Below, one piece after another: positions 47,783 through 57,615 of a stretch of 64,000 bases of DNA (position 1 is the stretch's first letter; each line of letters opens with the position of its first letter). The stretch is from Pseudomonas sp. B28(2017) (GTDB lineage: Bacteria > Pseudomonadota > Gammaproteobacteria > Pseudomonadales > Pseudomonadaceae). Below the pieces are notes generated by a model that made no database searches, was not told where the DNA came from, and saw only the letters and a program-made list of their open reading frames with translations. The translations under genes and the position numbers were made by a program. Location of the stretch: assembly GCF_002113025.1 (NCBI RefSeq), contig NZ_NEJH01000003.1:648785-712784 (forward strand), given 5' to 3'.

Positions 47783-48376
47783 ATGTTGCTGATGATCGAT
47801 AACTACGACTCCTTTACCTACAACGTTGTGCAGTACCTGGGCGAGCTCGGCTCCCAGGTCAAAGTCGTGCGCAACGATGAACTGACCATCGCTGAAATCG
47901 AAGCCCTCAATCCTGAGCGTATCGTTGTGTCCCCCGGTCCTTGCACCCCGACCGAAGCCGGCATCTCGATTGAAGCGATCAAGCATTTCGCCGGCAAACT
48001 GCCGATTCTTGGCGTCTGCCTTGGCCACCAATCCATCGGCCAGGCCTTTGGCGGTGACGTGGTGCGCGCCCGCCAAGTGATGCACGGTAAGACTAGCCCG
48101 GTATTTCACGAGGACAAGGGGGTATTCGCTGGCCTGAATCGTCCGCTGACGGTGACCCGCTATCATTCATTGATCGTCAAGCGCGAAACCTTGCCCGATT
48201 GTCTGGAACTGACGGCCTGGACCCAGCTCGAAGACGGCTCGGTCGACGAAATCATGGGCCTGCGTCACAAGACTCTGAACATCGAGGGCGTGCAGTTTCA
48301 CCCGGAATCGATCCTCACCGAGCAGGGCCACGAACTGTTCGCCAACTTCCTCAAACAAACCGGCGGCACGCGCTAA
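47783..48376 (+). CDS. trpG: Anthranilate synthase component II (glutamine amidotransferase)
   Basis: A 197-residue class I glutamine amidotransferase that supplies ammonia to TrpE; in many bacteria the same subunit serves p-aminobenzoate synthase. The nucleophile Cys is in [16 protein letters not shown], and the His and Glu of the triad are in [33 protein letters not shown] is the family N-terminus. It is the first enzyme gene of trpGDC, 10 nt before trpD. Confidence 0.98.
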   Translation: MLLMIDNYDSFTYNVVQYLGELGSQVKVVRNDELTIAEIEALNPERIVVSPGPCTPTEAGISIEAIKHFAGKLPILGVCLGHQSIGQAFGGDVVRARQVMHGKTSPVFHEDKGVFAGLNRPLTVTRYHSLIVKRETLPDCLELTAWTQLEDGSVDEIMGLRHKTLNIEGVQFHPESILTEQGHELFANFLKQTGGTR

Positions 48377-48385
48377 GGACTTTTC

Positions 48386-49435
48386 ATGAATATCAAGACA
48401 GCCCTGAGCCGCATCGTCGATCACCTCGACCTCAGTACCGATGAAATGCGCGATGTGATGCGCGAAATCATGACCGGGCAATGCACTGACGCGCAGATCG
48501 GCGCGTTCATGATGGCCATGCGCATGAAGAGCGAAAGCATCGACGAAATCGTCGGTGCCGTGTCGGTGATGCGCGAGCTGGCGGACAAGGTCGAACTCAA
48601 GACCCTCGACGGTGTGGTCGATGTGGTCGGCACCGGCGGTGACGGTGCCAATATCTTCAACGTGTCGACCGCTGCTGCGTTCGTGGTTTCCGCTGCTGGC
48701 TGTACCGTGGCCAAACATGGCAACCGTGCAGTCTCGGGCAAGAGCGGCAGTGCTGACCTGCTGGAGGCGGCCGGCATCTACCTGAACCTGACACCGGTGC
48801 AAGTGGCGCGTTGCATTGACAACGTTGGTATTGGTTTCATGTTTGCCCAGACTCATCACTCTGCGATGAAATACGCTGCAAGCCCGCGCCGCGAACTGGG
48901 TCTGCGTACGTTGTTCAACATGCTCGGCCCGCTTACGAATCCGGCCGGTGTGAAGCATCAGGTGGTAGGCGTATTCACCCAGGCCTTGTGCCGGCCGCTG
49001 GCGGAAGTATTGCAGCGCCTGGGCAGTAAACATGTGCTGGTGGTGCATTCGAAGGATGGCCTGGATGAATTCAGTCTGGCAGCACCGACCTTCGTGGCAG
49101 AGCTGAAAAACGACCAGATCACCGAGTATTGGGTCGAGCCGGAAGACCTGGGCATGAAGAGCCAGAGTCTGCATGGCCTGTCGGTGGATAGCCCGGCGGC
49201 TTCCCTTGAGCTGATTCGCGATGCCCTGGGCAAGCGCAAGACTGAGAACGGTCAGAAAGCGGCCGAAATGATCATGCTCAATGCCGGTGCTGCGCTGTAC
49301 GCCGCCGACCATGCCAGCAGTTTGAAAGAGGGAGTCGCACTTGCGCACGATGCGCTGCACACCGGTCTCGCTCGAGAGAAGCTCGAGGAACTGGGTGCGT
49401 TTACCGCGGTATTCAAAGTGGAGAATGAGGGATGA
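48386..49435 (+). CDS. trpD: Anthranilate phosphoribosyltransferase
   Basis: A 349-residue enzyme that joins anthranilate and PRPP. The PRPP-binding loop [38 protein letters not shown] and the anthranilate-site [20 protein letters not shown] are intact; [14 protein letters not shown] is typical. Its stop overlaps the trpC start by 4 nt. Confidence 0.98.
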   Translation: MNIKTALSRIVDHLDLSTDEMRDVMREIMTGQCTDAQIGAFMMAMRMKSESIDEIVGAVSVMRELADKVELKTLDGVVDVVGTGGDGANIFNVSTAAAFVVSAAGCTVAKHGNRAVSGKSGSADLLEAAGIYLNLTPVQVARCIDNVGIGFMFAQTHHSAMKYAASPRRELGLRTLFNMLGPLTNPAGVKHQVVGVFTQALCRPLAEVLQRLGSKHVLVVHSKDGLDEFSLAAPTFVAELKNDQITEYWVEPEDLGMKSQSLHGLSVDSPAASLELIRDALGKRKTENGQKAAEMIMLNAGAALYAADHASSLKEGVALAHDALHTGLAREKLEELGAFTAVFKVENEG

Positions 49436-50268
49436 GTGTACCGACGGTTCTGGAAAACATTCTGGCCCGCAAGGTTCAGGAAGTCGCGGAGCGTAGCGCC
49501 CGTGTGAGCCTGAGCGAGCTGGAAAGTCTGGCCAAGACGGCCGATGCACCCCGTGGTTTTGCCAAGGCCTTGCTGGCCCAGGCCAAGCTGAAACAGCCGG
49601 CAGTCATTGCCGAGATCAAGAAGGCATCACCGAGCAAAGGCGTGATCCGCGAGAACTTCGTTCCTGCTGAAATTGCCAGGAGTTACGAGAAGGGCGGGGC
49701 GACCTGTCTTTCCGTGCTGACCGACATCGATTATTTCCAGGGCGCCGATGCGTACCTGCAACAGGCTCGTGCCGCGTGCAACCTGCCAGTCATCCGCAAG
49801 GACTTCATGATCGATCCGTACCAGATCGTCGAAGCTCGTGCGCTGGGCGCCGATTGCGTGCTGTTGATCGTCTCCGCACTGGATGACATGAAAATGGCCG
49901 AGCTGGCTTCGGTGGCCAAAGGCGTGGGGCTCGACGTGCTGGTTGAAGTGCACGATGGCGATGAGCTGGAGCGCGCGTTGAAAACCCTCGACACGCCGCT
50001 GGTCGGGGTCAACAACCGTAACCTGCACACCTTCGACGTCAGCCTGGAAACCACTCTCGACCTGTTGCCGCGTATCCCGCGTGATCGTCTGGTCATCACC
50101 GAAAGTGGCATCCTGAACCGCGCCGATGTCGAACTGATGGAAATCAGCGACGTCTACGCATTCCTGGTCGGGGAAGCCTTCATGCGCGCCGAAAGCCCGG
50201 GTACCGAATTGCAGCGCCTGTTTTTCCCCGAGCGTGGCGTTCCCGTCAGCGGCTCGACCCTCGACTGA
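49432..50268 (+). CDS. trpC: Indole-3-glycerol phosphate synthase
   Basis: A 278-residue TIM-barrel enzyme that closes the indole ring. [19 protein letters not shown] (catalytic Lys and phosphate site), [52 protein letters not shown] and [15 protein letters not shown] are present. It is a single-function enzyme, not fused to TrpF as in enterics. GAGAATGAGGG before the ATG lies in the trpD end. Confidence 0.98.
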   Translation: MSVPTVLENILARKVQEVAERSARVSLSELESLAKTADAPRGFAKALLAQAKLKQPAVIAEIKKASPSKGVIRENFVPAEIARSYEKGGATCLSVLTDIDYFQGADAYLQQARAACNLPVIRKDFMIDPYQIVEARALGADCVLLIVSALDDMKMAELASVAKGVGLDVLVEVHDGDELERALKTLDTPLVGVNNRNLHTFDVSLETTLDLLPRIPRDRLVITESGILNRADVELMEISDVYAFLVGEAFMRAESPGTELQRLFFPERGVPVSGSTLD

Positions 50269-50297
50269 TCCCCCGCCATTGCAGGCAACCCGACTCC

Positions 50298-50324
50298 CTG
50301 TGGGAGCGGGCTTGCCCGCGATGA
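50298..50324. repeat. REP element after trpC
   Basis: CTGTGGGAGCGGGCTTGCCCGCGATGA: the GCGGGCTTGCCCGC dyad is the REP core, 30 nt after the trpC stop. Confidence 0.7.
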
Positions 50325-50368
50325 GGCCCTCAAATCCCCTAAAGACCTCATGTCTGCCGGAGTCGCCT

Positions 50369-51070
50369 ATGTCGCTGCCAGTTTCTATGACCATCGAAGC
50401 CGGCCTGCGAGCCGAGCAGGATCTCTTGGCCTCGGTCTGCGCCAGCGACGCCGAGTTCGGCCTGCTGTTCTGGCAGCCGAGCGATCGGGCGCTGGTCATG
50501 CCGCGCCGCTTGAATCGCTTGCCCGGTTTCGAGGCGGCGTGCGAAGCGTCGGCGGCGGCAGGTTGGCCGGTGCTGTTGCGTGAAACCGGTGGCGAGCCGG
50601 TGCCGCAATCGGTCTCGACCATCAACATCGCACTGGTTTACGCGCCGCCGCGCAGCGAAGGGGATTTGAACCGTATCGAGACCGGTTACCGGCGCTTGTG
50701 CGATCCGATCTGTCAGTTGCTCGATGAGTTGGATGGCACTTCATCTCTGGGGGAAATCGAAGGTGCTTTCTGTGACGGTCGCTTCAATGTCAACCTTGAT
50801 GGACGCAAAATGGTTGGTACCGCCCAGCGCTGGCGTCAGAGTCAGGGTGGGCAGCGTCCGGTGGGACTGGTACATGGGGCGATGCTGCTGGATAACGAGC
50901 GAGAGTCGATGGTCGCCGCGGTCAATCGTTTCAACGAGGCCTGCGGTCTGGAACAACGAGTCCGCGCCGAAAGCCACATTGCGTTGCATGAGAAGTTCAA
51001 GGCGCACGGTGCATTGACGCGCCTCGACGAACTCTATCGGTTGATGCTGACACAGATGTTCAGCGGCTAG
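50369..51070 (+). CDS. Lipoate-protein ligase A family protein
   Basis: A 233-residue protein of the biotin/lipoate ligase (BPL_LplA_LipB) fold. The sequence FNVNLDGRKMVGTAQRWRQS matches the LplA motif in which the Lys binds lipoyl-AMP, and PRRLNRLPGFEAACEA with GWPVLLRETGGEPVPQS matches the substrate-pocket RRxTGGG region, though the usual Gly-Gly-Gly is changed to GGE. The start ATG 50369 has CCGGAG 7 nt upstream. I recall trpC directly followed by vfr in PAO1, so this gene is extra here. It could be a ligase, an octanoyltransferase (LipM-like) or a salvage enzyme; the activity is not decided. Confidence 0.8.
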   Translation: MSLPVSMTIEAGLRAEQDLLASVCASDAEFGLLFWQPSDRALVMPRRLNRLPGFEAACEASAAAGWPVLLRETGGEPVPQSVSTINIALVYAPPRSEGDLNRIETGYRRLCDPICQLLDELDGTSSLGEIEGAFCDGRFNVNLDGRKMVGTAQRWRQSQGGQRPVGLVHGAMLLDNERESMVAAVNRFNEACGLEQRVRAESHIALHEKFKAHGALTRLDELYRLMLTQMFSG

Positions 51071-51080
51071 GTTTTCGAGC

Positions 51081-51725
51081 TTATCGCGTACCGAAGACCA
51101 CCATGGTCTTGCCTTTGACGTCCACCAGGTTGCGTTCTTCCAGATCCTTGAGCACGCGACCGACCATCTCCCGGGAACAACCGACAATCCGCCCGATTTC
51201 CTGACGGGTCACCTTGATTTGCATGCCATCGGGGTGGGTCATGGCGTCTGGCTGTTTGCACAGCTCCAGCAGGCAGCGGGCAACGCGGCCGGTCACGTCA
51301 AAAAATGCCAGGTCACCGACCTTGCGCGTGGTGTTGCGCAGGCGCTGTGCGATTTGTCCGCTGAGGACGTAAAGAATGTCCGGATCCTGTAGGGATAGCT
51401 CGCGGAATTTTGCGTAGCTGATTTCCGCAACTTCGCATTCGACCTTGGCCCGCACCCAGGCACTGCGCTCCTGCTCCAGGCCGGCTTGTTCAAACAGGCC
51501 CAACTCACCGAAAAAGTCCCCGGCGTTCAGGTAGGAAATGATCATTTCCCGGCCGTCGTCATCTTCGATCAGGATGGTGACTGAGCCTTTGAGGATGAAG
51601 AACAGCGTTTCCGAGCGGTCGCCAGCACAAATGATGTTGCTCTTGGCCTGATAACGGCGGCGCTGGCAATGCATCAACAGCTTGTCGAGGTTCTTGATCT
51701 TGGGGGTGGGGGCAATAGCAACCAT
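51081..51725 (-). CDS. vfr: cAMP-receptor transcription factor Vfr
   Basis: A 214-residue CRP-family global regulator. The N-terminal cyclic-nucleotide domain contains [20 protein letters not shown] and the cAMP-binding [27 protein letters not shown] loop; the C-terminal helix-turn-helix is [26 protein letters not shown]. The start ATG 51725 gives the family length and has GGGA 8 nt upstream; the frame is open to 51749. In P. aeruginosa Vfr drives quorum sensing and exotoxin genes; in non-pathogenic species its role with cAMP is narrower. It is convergent with the lipoate-ligase gene and divergent from the OsmC gene. Confidence 0.96.
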   Translation of the reverse strand: MVAIAPTPKIKNLDKLLMHCQRRRYQAKSNIICAGDRSETLFFILKGSVTILIEDDDGREMIISYLNAGDFFGELGLFEQAGLEQERSAWVRAKVECEVAEISYAKFRELSLQDPDILYVLSGQIAQRLRNTTRKVGDLAFFDVTGRVARCLLELCKQPDAMTHPDGMQIKVTRQEIGRIVGCSREMVGRVLKDLEERNLVDVKGKTMVVFGTR

Positions 51726-51953
51726 GGTTGTATCCCGAAAAGACTGCACGGTGTGTTTGGTTTTTATGAATAGTGAACGCTGGAGTAAAGCTGGCCATGC
51801 GCCATTGAATTGGCGTCAGCTTAACAGACACTTCCTGAAGTATTCGAGCATTTACCTACAAGGTGGTGGGATATGTCCTAGGACGCCGGGCGCTGCCGAT
51901 CACGGGGCCTGTGCTAAGCTGGCGACCCTTTTTTATACAGTGGAGTCTTGGCG

Positions 51954-52376
51954 ATGAAGGCACGCATCCAATGGGCTGGCGAAGCCATGTTCCTCGGCGA
52001 ATCCGGTAGCGGTCATGTCGTGGTCATGGACGGTCCGCCCGATGCCGGCGGACGCAATCTGGGTGTCCGGCCGATGGAAATGCTGTTGCTGGGTGTCGGC
52101 GGTTGCAGCAATTTCGATGTGGTCAGCATCCTCAAGAAGTCCCGCCAGGCGGTCGAAAGCTGTGAAGCTTTCCTTGAGGCCGAGCGTGCGACCGAAGATC
52201 CGAAGGTTTTCACCAAAATCCACATGCACTTCGTGGTCAAGGGCCGCGGCCTGAAAGAGGCCCAGGTCAAACGCGCCATTGAATTGTCTGCCGAGAAGTA
52301 TTGCTCGGCCTCGATCATGCTCGGTGCGGCAGGTGTGGCAATCACCCACGACTACGAGATCATCGAGCTCGGTTGA
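51954..52376 (+). CDS. OsmC family peroxiredoxin-like protein
   Basis: A 140-residue OsmC/YhfA-type protein, probably a thiol peroxidase for organic hydroperoxides. The two Cys that form the OsmC active site are in LLLGVGGCSNFDVVSILKKS and AEKYCSASIMLGAAG. The first candidate start TTG 51948 is poorer than ATG 51954, with GTGGAG upstream. It is divergent from vfr across about 230 nt. Confidence 0.9.
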   Translation: MKARIQWAGEAMFLGESGSGHVVVMDGPPDAGGRNLGVRPMEMLLLGVGGCSNFDVVSILKKSRQAVESCEAFLEAERATEDPKVFTKIHMHFVVKGRGLKEAQVKRAIELSAEKYCSASIMLGAAGVAITHDYEIIELG

Positions 52377-52616
52377 ATTCGACATTCAACTATCATAAAA
52401 GCTGTGCAGACTCTGGCGAACCCAAGCTGACGTCTGCATAATGCGCCACTTTTTTCAGGGTAGTGGCCCGTCAGCCGACAGGCCTCGCACCCGAACAGAC
52501 AACCAAAATCGCCATTGCGAAGAGGTGTTAACCGTCCTACGCAGGTGCGTTGTTCGCATCTGACGGGCATGCTTGATCACGCGGCCGGGCCGCAAGCACA
52601 TAGAGAGTTCTTAACG

Positions 52617-53408
52617 GTGAAAAGCAAACTCAAGCTCCACGGGTTCAATAACCTGACAAAGACCTTGAGCTTCAACATCTATGACATCTGCTACGCGGAA
52701 ACCCCGCAAGACCAGCAGGCTTACGTCGAGTACATCAATAAAGAGTACAACGCGAAACGCCTGACGCAGATTCTCACGGAAGTTGTCGATATCATTGGTG
52801 CCAACATCCTGAACATTGCCAGTCAGGACTATGAGCCGCAGGGCGCCAGCGTCACGATCCTGATCTCCGAGGAGCCGGTAACCCCGACCGACAGTCAGAT
52901 CGAGGAATCCCCGGGCCCGCTGCCTGAAATCATTCTGGCCCACCTCGACAAGAGCCACATCACGGTGCACACCTACCCGGAAATCCATCCGGTCAGCGGT
53001 ATTGCGACTTTCCGTGTGGACATCGACGTGTCGACTTGCGGGGTCATTTCACCGCTTAAAGCGCTCAACTTCCTGATTCACCAGTTCGATTCGGACATCG
53101 TGACCGTGGACTACCGTGTGCGCGGCTTCACCCGTGACGTTGAAGGCAAAAAGCACTTCATCGACCATGAGATCAATTCGATCCAGAACTACCTCTCCGA
53201 TGACACTTACGACGCGTACCAGATGACCGACGTGAACGTGTACCAGGAAAACCTGTTCCACACCAAGATGCTGCTGAAGAACTTCGAACTGGATAACTAC
53301 CTGTTCGGCGACGCCACCAGCAACCTGTCCTCTGAGCAACGCGCTCAGGTGACCGAGCGGGTGAAACACGAAATGCTCGAAATCTTCTACGCGCGCAACA
53401 TGGCGTAA
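52617..53408 (+). CDS. speD: S-adenosylmethionine decarboxylase proenzyme SpeD
   Basis: A 263-residue proenzyme of spermidine synthesis. It self-cleaves to give a pyruvoyl-dependent enzyme; the cleavage site is Lys112-Ser113 in [19 protein letters not shown], followed by the conserved [19 protein letters not shown] with the proton-donor Cys. I use the GTG start at 52617 with AGAGAG upstream since [19 protein letters not shown] is the family N-terminus; the longer frame from 52515 adds unrelated sequence. It is the long gamma-proteobacterial (E. coli) type. A terminator follows. Confidence 0.97.
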   Translation: MKSKLKLHGFNNLTKTLSFNIYDICYAETPQDQQAYVEYINKEYNAKRLTQILTEVVDIIGANILNIASQDYEPQGASVTILISEEPVTPTDSQIEESPGPLPEIILAHLDKSHITVHTYPEIHPVSGIATFRVDIDVSTCGVISPLKALNFLIHQFDSDIVTVDYRVRGFTRDVEGKKHFIDHEINSIQNYLSDDTYDAYQMTDVNVYQENLFHTKMLLKNFELDNYLFGDATSNLSSEQRAQVTERVKHEMLEIFYARNMA

Positions 53409-53421
53409 GATTTTCAGGCGT

Positions 53422-53458
53422 AAAAAAGGCGACTCCCTCACGGCAGTCGCCTTTTTTA
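53422..53458. terminator. Bidirectional terminator between speD and coq7
   Basis: AAAAAAGGCGACT-CCCTCACGGC-AGTCGCCTTTTTT: a 7-bp GC stem extended by A-T pairs with U runs on both strands, between convergent genes. Confidence 0.95.
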
Positions 53459-53489
53459 TTCAGGTGCTGGCTCCTACAAAAAAACGCAG

Positions 53490-54137
53490 TCAGATCCTAT
53501 AAGTACTCTTGGTCATCACCTTGGCCATCAGACTCATCCCGAATTTCACCGGCGCCGGAAAGCGGAACCCGCCAGCATCCAGTGCACTCTCGGCATGTTG
53601 TTCTTCATCGATACGCATCTGCTCAAGGATCGCCCGGGATTTTTCATCCTCGGCCGGCAATTGTTCCAGGTGTTCGTTCAGGTGTTTGCACACCTGGTCT
53701 TCCGTTGCCGCAACGAACCCCAGGCTGACTTTATCGCTGATCAGGCCGGCCACTGCGCCAATCCCGAAAGACATGCCATAAAAGAGCGGATTGAGGATGC
53801 TGGTGTGGCTGCCCAGTTGATGGATGCGTTGTTCGCACCAGACCAGGTGATCGATTTCTTCTTCGGCGGCATGCTCCATGGCAGCACGCACTTGCGGCAG
53901 TTTGGCGGTCAGCGCCTGCCCCTGATACAGCGCCTGGGCACAGACTTCGCCGGTATGGTTGATGCGCATCAGACCGGCAACGTGGCGCGTGTCTTCATCG
54001 CTCATTTTCGCATCCGGCTGCACGATGGCGGGCGACGGACGGTACGGCTGGCCGCTGAAGGGCAGCAGGGTACGCATCGCGGCATCGGCTTGCAGCAGAA
54101 GGCGGTCAATGGGCGAGTAGTGACGTTGGGTAGTCAT
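53490..54137 (-). CDS. coq7: 3-demethoxyubiquinol 3-hydroxylase Coq7
   Basis: A 215-residue di-iron monooxygenase that performs the last hydroxylation of ubiquinone synthesis. The ligands lie in [38 protein letters not shown], and at the C-terminal [19 protein letters not shown] (ExxH motifs). The start ATG 54137 is preceded by GGAGG 5-6 nt upstream; the frame is open to 54206. Pseudomonas uses Coq7 instead of, or alongside, UbiF. Confidence 0.96.
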   Translation of the reverse strand: MTTQRHYSPIDRLLLQADAAMRTLLPFSGQPYRPSPAIVQPDAKMSDEDTRHVAGLMRINHTGEVCAQALYQGQALTAKLPQVRAAMEHAAEEEIDHLVWCEQRIHQLGSHTSILNPLFYGMSFGIGAVAGLISDKVSLGFVAATEDQVCKHLNEHLEQLPAEDEKSRAILEQMRIDEEQHAESALDAGGFRFPAPVKFGMSLMAKVMTKSTYRI

Positions 54138-54285
54138 GCTGACCTCCGGGGGAATTTCGGTGGCCAGTTTAACCCAAACGGCCGGGGAAGGATTGCGCTG
54201 GGTCATTGTGCTGCAGAGGCTGTGACAGTGCTGTGATGCCTTTTGTGAAAGCGGCAGTGCGCCGCTCCCTCAGGGTTTACTGCAA

Positions 54286-54624
54286 TCAGCCCGGCGGCCA
54301 GTGCATCTGGCGCTGACCCAGCACGTGCATATGAATGTGATAGACGGTCTGCCCGCCCAATTCATTGCAGTTCATGACCACCCGGAAACCTTCTTCACAG
54401 CCCAGTTCCAGGGCCAGACGCTGCGCGGTGAGCAGAATATGCCCGGCCAGCGCCTTATCGTCTTCGGTGAGGTCGTTAAGGGTACGTACTGGTTTCTTCG
54501 GGACCACCAGGAAATGTACCGGTGCCTGTGGGGCAATGTCATGGAAGGCCAGTACCTGGTCGTCCTCGTAAATGATCTTCGCCGGGATTTCCCGGTTGAT
54601 GATCTTGGTGAACAGAGTATCCAC
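54286..54624 (-). CDS. HIT family nucleotide hydrolase/transferase
   Basis: A 112-residue histidine-triad protein of the HinT type, hydrolysing purine nucleoside phosphoramidates. The triad is QTVYHIHMHVLGQRQMHW (H-x-H-x-H). Start GTG 54624 gives the family N-terminus DTLFTKIINREIPAKIIYED; ATG 54666 would add 14 unrelated residues. The zinc-ligand Cys of the usual LFCKI motif is Thr here (LFTKI), so no N-terminal zinc site is expected. It lies between coq7 and the SDR gene on the same strand. Confidence 0.92.
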   Translation of the reverse strand: MDTLFTKIINREIPAKIIYEDDQVLAFHDIAPQAPVHFLVVPKKPVRTLNDLTEDDKALAGHILLTAQRLALELGCEEGFRVVMNCNELGGQTVYHIHMHVLGQRQMHWPPG

Positions 54625-54704
54625 AGCTGTTTTCTCCGTTGTTTGGGCTGGCCTGAGTGTACTCATGGCTTATGCCAGCGCCCAGCCTTTTACCTTGAGT
54701 TGGG

Positions 54705-55493
54705 TCAGCGCGGGCAGTAAGCCTTGTTGACCATACCGGCGATTGTGCGAGTCAGCCAGCGCGAGCCGAGCCTTGGCAGGAAGGCAAACCAGCGGTTGCG
54801 CCGCCCCGGAATAATGATCGCTCGATTCTTTTCCAGTGCGCGCACGGTGTAGAGCGCCACTTCCTCGGGGCTCATCAACAGCTTGCTGTTGGTCAGCTTG
54901 TCGCTGTTGAGTTGCGCGGTACGGAAAAACGCCGTGCGGGTCGGTCCGGGGCAGAGCACGGAAACCTTGACCGCGCACTTTTTCAGCTCGACGCGCAATC
55001 CTTCGGAAAAGTGCAGCACATAGGCCTTGCTGGCGTAATAGGTGCTCATCCACGGTCCCGGTTGAAACGCCGCCACCGAGGCCACATTCAGAATCTGCCC
55101 GCCGCCCTGCAGAGCCATGCTGTTGCCGATGGCGTGACACAGGCGGGTGAGGGCGAGGATGTTCACTTCGATCAGGTCTTGCTCAGTCATCCAGTCCTGG
55201 GCCAGAAACGGGCCGCATGTGCCGATACCGGCGCAGTTGACCAGCAGGTCGATTTGCCGGTCGCCTTCCTCCAGTTCCAGCAGGAATCCGGACAGGCGCA
55301 GCGGTTCGCCCAGGTCGCAGGCACGGAACAACACTTCCACACCGAACCTTTGGGTCAGTTCAATCGCAATGCTTTCCAGCTGATCACGTTGTCGGGCCAC
55401 CAGAATCAGGCTGCGGCCGCGCCGGGCCAGCGCTTCGGCCATTGCCAGGCCGATGCCGCTGGAGGCGCCAGTGATCAGAGCGTAACGGGTCAT
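54705..55493 (-). CDS. Short-chain dehydrogenase/reductase
   Basis: A 262-residue classical SDR. TGASSGIGLAMAEALARRG is the dinucleotide-binding motif, NCAGIGTCGPFL the NAG motif, and the catalytic Ser, Tyr and Lys fall in LNVASVAAFQP and YYASKAYVLHFSEGL (YxxxK). The start ATG 55493 follows GGAGAAC; ATG 55505 is possible. The substrate is unknown. I recall an ATPase gene between the HIT and SDR genes in PAO1; it is absent here. Confidence 0.92.
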   Translation of the reverse strand: MTRYALITGASSGIGLAMAEALARRGRSLILVARQRDQLESIAIELTQRFGVEVLFRACDLGEPLRLSGFLLELEEGDRQIDLLVNCAGIGTCGPFLAQDWMTEQDLIEVNILALTRLCHAIGNSMALQGGGQILNVASVAAFQPGPWMSTYYASKAYVLHFSEGLRVELKKCAVKVSVLCPGPTRTAFFRTAQLNSDKLTNSKLLMSPEEVALYTVRALEKNRAIIIPGRRNRWFAFLPRLGSRWLTRTIAGMVNKAYCPR

Positions 55494-55554
55494 GCAGTTC
55501 TCCATCGCAACAGCTCAGCGCCGCGACGCAGGTGTCACGGGCCAGGAGCGCTGT

Positions 55555-56520
55555 TCATTCTTTCGCAGAGTCTACAGGGGGCTGGGCCTCTTCGGCTGCA
55601 TCGTTGGCGGAATTTGGCAGCGGCTCGACCTCGACGTCGATTTCATCCGTGATGACCGAACTGCTTTCGTAGCTGCTCTGTGCGGCGCTTTCGTATTCAT
55701 CCTGTATCGCAGTGAGACCTCCGGCCAAGGTGCCGACCAGGATCAGCGCGATAAATACCAGCCACAACGAAGACAATACCTTGACCGCGGTGCTGTTCGG
55801 TGGCGGTGGCGGACCGTAGCGGTTGGCCAGCTCGTTACCCGGGACGACCATGATCACAAACGGAAAGAAACTGCCAACAAACGGCACCAGGCTCAGCAGC
55901 CACAGCCAGCCGGACCAACCAGCATCGTGTAAACGCTGAACGGTGATCTGGATGCTGACGAAGGCAAATCCGACAAACAGGATCAACGCCAGAAAGCCGC
56001 CCAATATCAGGCCGGCGGTGGAATCCGCGCCGATGAGGGCTAGCGCGACCAGGGCAAACACCCCGCAAACAGCCAGGAGCACTAGTGTCAGCACCAGCGT
56101 CCAGGCGAGGTATCGCAAGCGGCCGATACGGCCATCGAAACTGAATGGCTTGAGTGTGGCTAATTCCGCCACGGCTTCGCCGACTGGGGCGCGAGGTGGA
56201 GCGTAAGGAGACAGCGGATCTGCCAAATCGGCCTGATTGCTGGCCGGAGTATGGTCATGCACGTCGGCGAGGTTCAGCTCGATCGGTGTTTCGGCTTCGA
56301 TGCGGGCGTCGATACCGGTTTTGCTCAGCGCCTGGAGATAGGTCTGAGCATCGGCCTGCGACAGGTTGCGTTTGAGCGCTACCGGACGCCCGCTGAACAG
56401 GCGCTCGATGGCTGCGACATCGCTTTTGAACAAGTCGGCGAGGTTGAGCTTGGCAGTGGTGGTGTCGACACCGGGCAGCAAGCCACCCTCGAAGACGATC
56501 TTGAAACGGTTTTCGTCCAT
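55555..56520 (-). CDS. DUF805 membrane protein with N-terminal soluble domain
   Basis: A 321-residue protein. Residues 1-80 form a soluble domain (DENRFKIVFEGGLLPGVDTT, then IERLFSGRPVALKRNLSQAD) that I have seen fused to DUF805 and related domains in Pseudomonas; its function is not known to me. Then a linker, four membrane helices of DUF805 (FDGRIGRLRYLAWTLVLTLV, QRLHDAGWSGWLWLL, LVPFVGSFFPFVIMVVPG), and an acidic C-terminal tail. Start ATG 56520 chosen over upstream options because it opens the conserved domain. Confidence 0.85.
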   Translation of the reverse strand: MDENRFKIVFEGGLLPGVDTTTAKLNLADLFKSDVAAIERLFSGRPVALKRNLSQADAQTYLQALSKTGIDARIEAETPIELNLADVHDHTPASNQADLADPLSPYAPPRAPVGEAVAELATLKPFSFDGRIGRLRYLAWTLVLTLVLLAVCGVFALVALALIGADSTAGLILGGFLALILFVGFAFVSIQITVQRLHDAGWSGWLWLLSLVPFVGSFFPFVIMVVPGNELANRYGPPPPPNSTAVKVLSSLWLVFIALILVGTLAGGLTAIQDEYESAAQSSYESSSVITDEIDVEVEPLPNSANDAAEEAQPPVDSAKE

Positions 56521-56613
56521 ATTCGAGGCATCCTTGTCGCGAGAGGTTGAAAGAAGAATGTTGTGTCCGGGCGAGTGTAAGGCCAGCCGGTTGAGGCTGG
56601 CCAAGTTTTACTG

Positions 56614-57582
56614 TCAGCGCGGCCAGCGTTTGGGCAATTGGGCTGCATGCTCCAGGGCCTGGCGGTACTCCGCGTCGAGACGTGCAATCAATTGCTCGAC
56701 AGTCGGCAAGTCCTCGATTTCGCCCACACCCTGGCCTGCGGACCAAACGGTCTTCCAGGCTTTGGCCTCATCGCTCACGGGTTTGAGCTTGGAGCCGAAG
56801 TTGATCTCGCCCTTGCCTTGCAAGGCGGCCATGTCGAAACCGGCGGCCTCCAGGCTCTGGCGCATAAAGCTCGCGGGGACACCTGACACGGCTGGAGTAT
56901 GGATGATGTCTGCCGCTTTGGAGGTCAGCAGCATTTCTTTGTAGGCGTCAGGTGCGTGGCTTTCGGTCGTGCCGATAAATCGCGTGCCGAAGTAGGCCAG
57001 ATCCGCGCCGAGCAATTGGGCGGCAAGAATTTCATGGCCGTGGTTCAAGCAGCCGGCCAGCAACAGGGTCTTGTCAAAGAACTGGCGGATCTCGGCAATC
57101 AGCGAGAACGGGCTCCAGGTCCCGGCGTGCCCCCCGGCACCGGCCGCCACGGCAATCAAGCCATCCACGCCTGCTTCGGCCGCTTTCTCGGCATGACGAC
57201 GGGTTGTCACATCATGGAACACCAGGCCACCGTAGCCATGGACCGCGTCGACCAGTTCTTTCACGGCGCCGAGGCTGGTGATCACGATCGGCACTTTGTG
57301 TTCGACGCAGATCTGCAGATCCGCCTGTAAGCGTGGATTGCTGTTATGGACGATCAGGTTCACGGCATAAGGCGCGGGATTTTCCAGTGTCGCAAGCCCG
57401 GCTTCGATTTCTTCCAGCCAGGCCTTGAAACCACTGCTTTCACGCTGATTCAGCGCCGGGAAGCTGCCGACCACGCCCTGGCGACAACAGGCGAGTACCA
57501 GTTGCGGATTGGAAATCAGAAACATCGGCGCTGCCACCACGGGCAGACGCAAACGTTGTTCGAGCAGGGCGGGCAGCGACAT
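56614..57582 (-). CDS. Nitronate monooxygenase (NMO/2-nitropropane dioxygenase family)
   Basis: A 322-residue FMN-dependent TIM-barrel enzyme. PVVAAPMFLISNPQLVLACC at the N-terminus, AVAAGAGGHAGTWSPFSLIAE with the flavin-phosphate site, and LGADLAYFGTRFIGTTES are typical of class I nitronate monooxygenases, which oxidise alkyl nitronates to carbonyls and nitrite, a defence against propionate-3-nitronate. The start ATG 57582 opens MSLPALLEQRLRL, typical of the family. It is followed by the DUF805 gene with about 90 nt between. Confidence 0.93.
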   Translation of the reverse strand: MSLPALLEQRLRLPVVAAPMFLISNPQLVLACCRQGVVGSFPALNQRESSGFKAWLEEIEAGLATLENPAPYAVNLIVHNSNPRLQADLQICVEHKVPIVITSLGAVKELVDAVHGYGGLVFHDVTTRRHAEKAAEAGVDGLIAVAAGAGGHAGTWSPFSLIAEIRQFFDKTLLLAGCLNHGHEILAAQLLGADLAYFGTRFIGTTESHAPDAYKEMLLTSKAADIIHTPAVSGVPASFMRQSLEAAGFDMAALQGKGEINFGSKLKPVSDEAKAWKTVWSAGQGVGEIEDLPTVEQLIARLDAEYRQALEHAAQLPKRWPR

Positions 57583-57615
57583 TGGAAGTACCCCGGTGAG
57601 TTGTGCCAATTGGAT

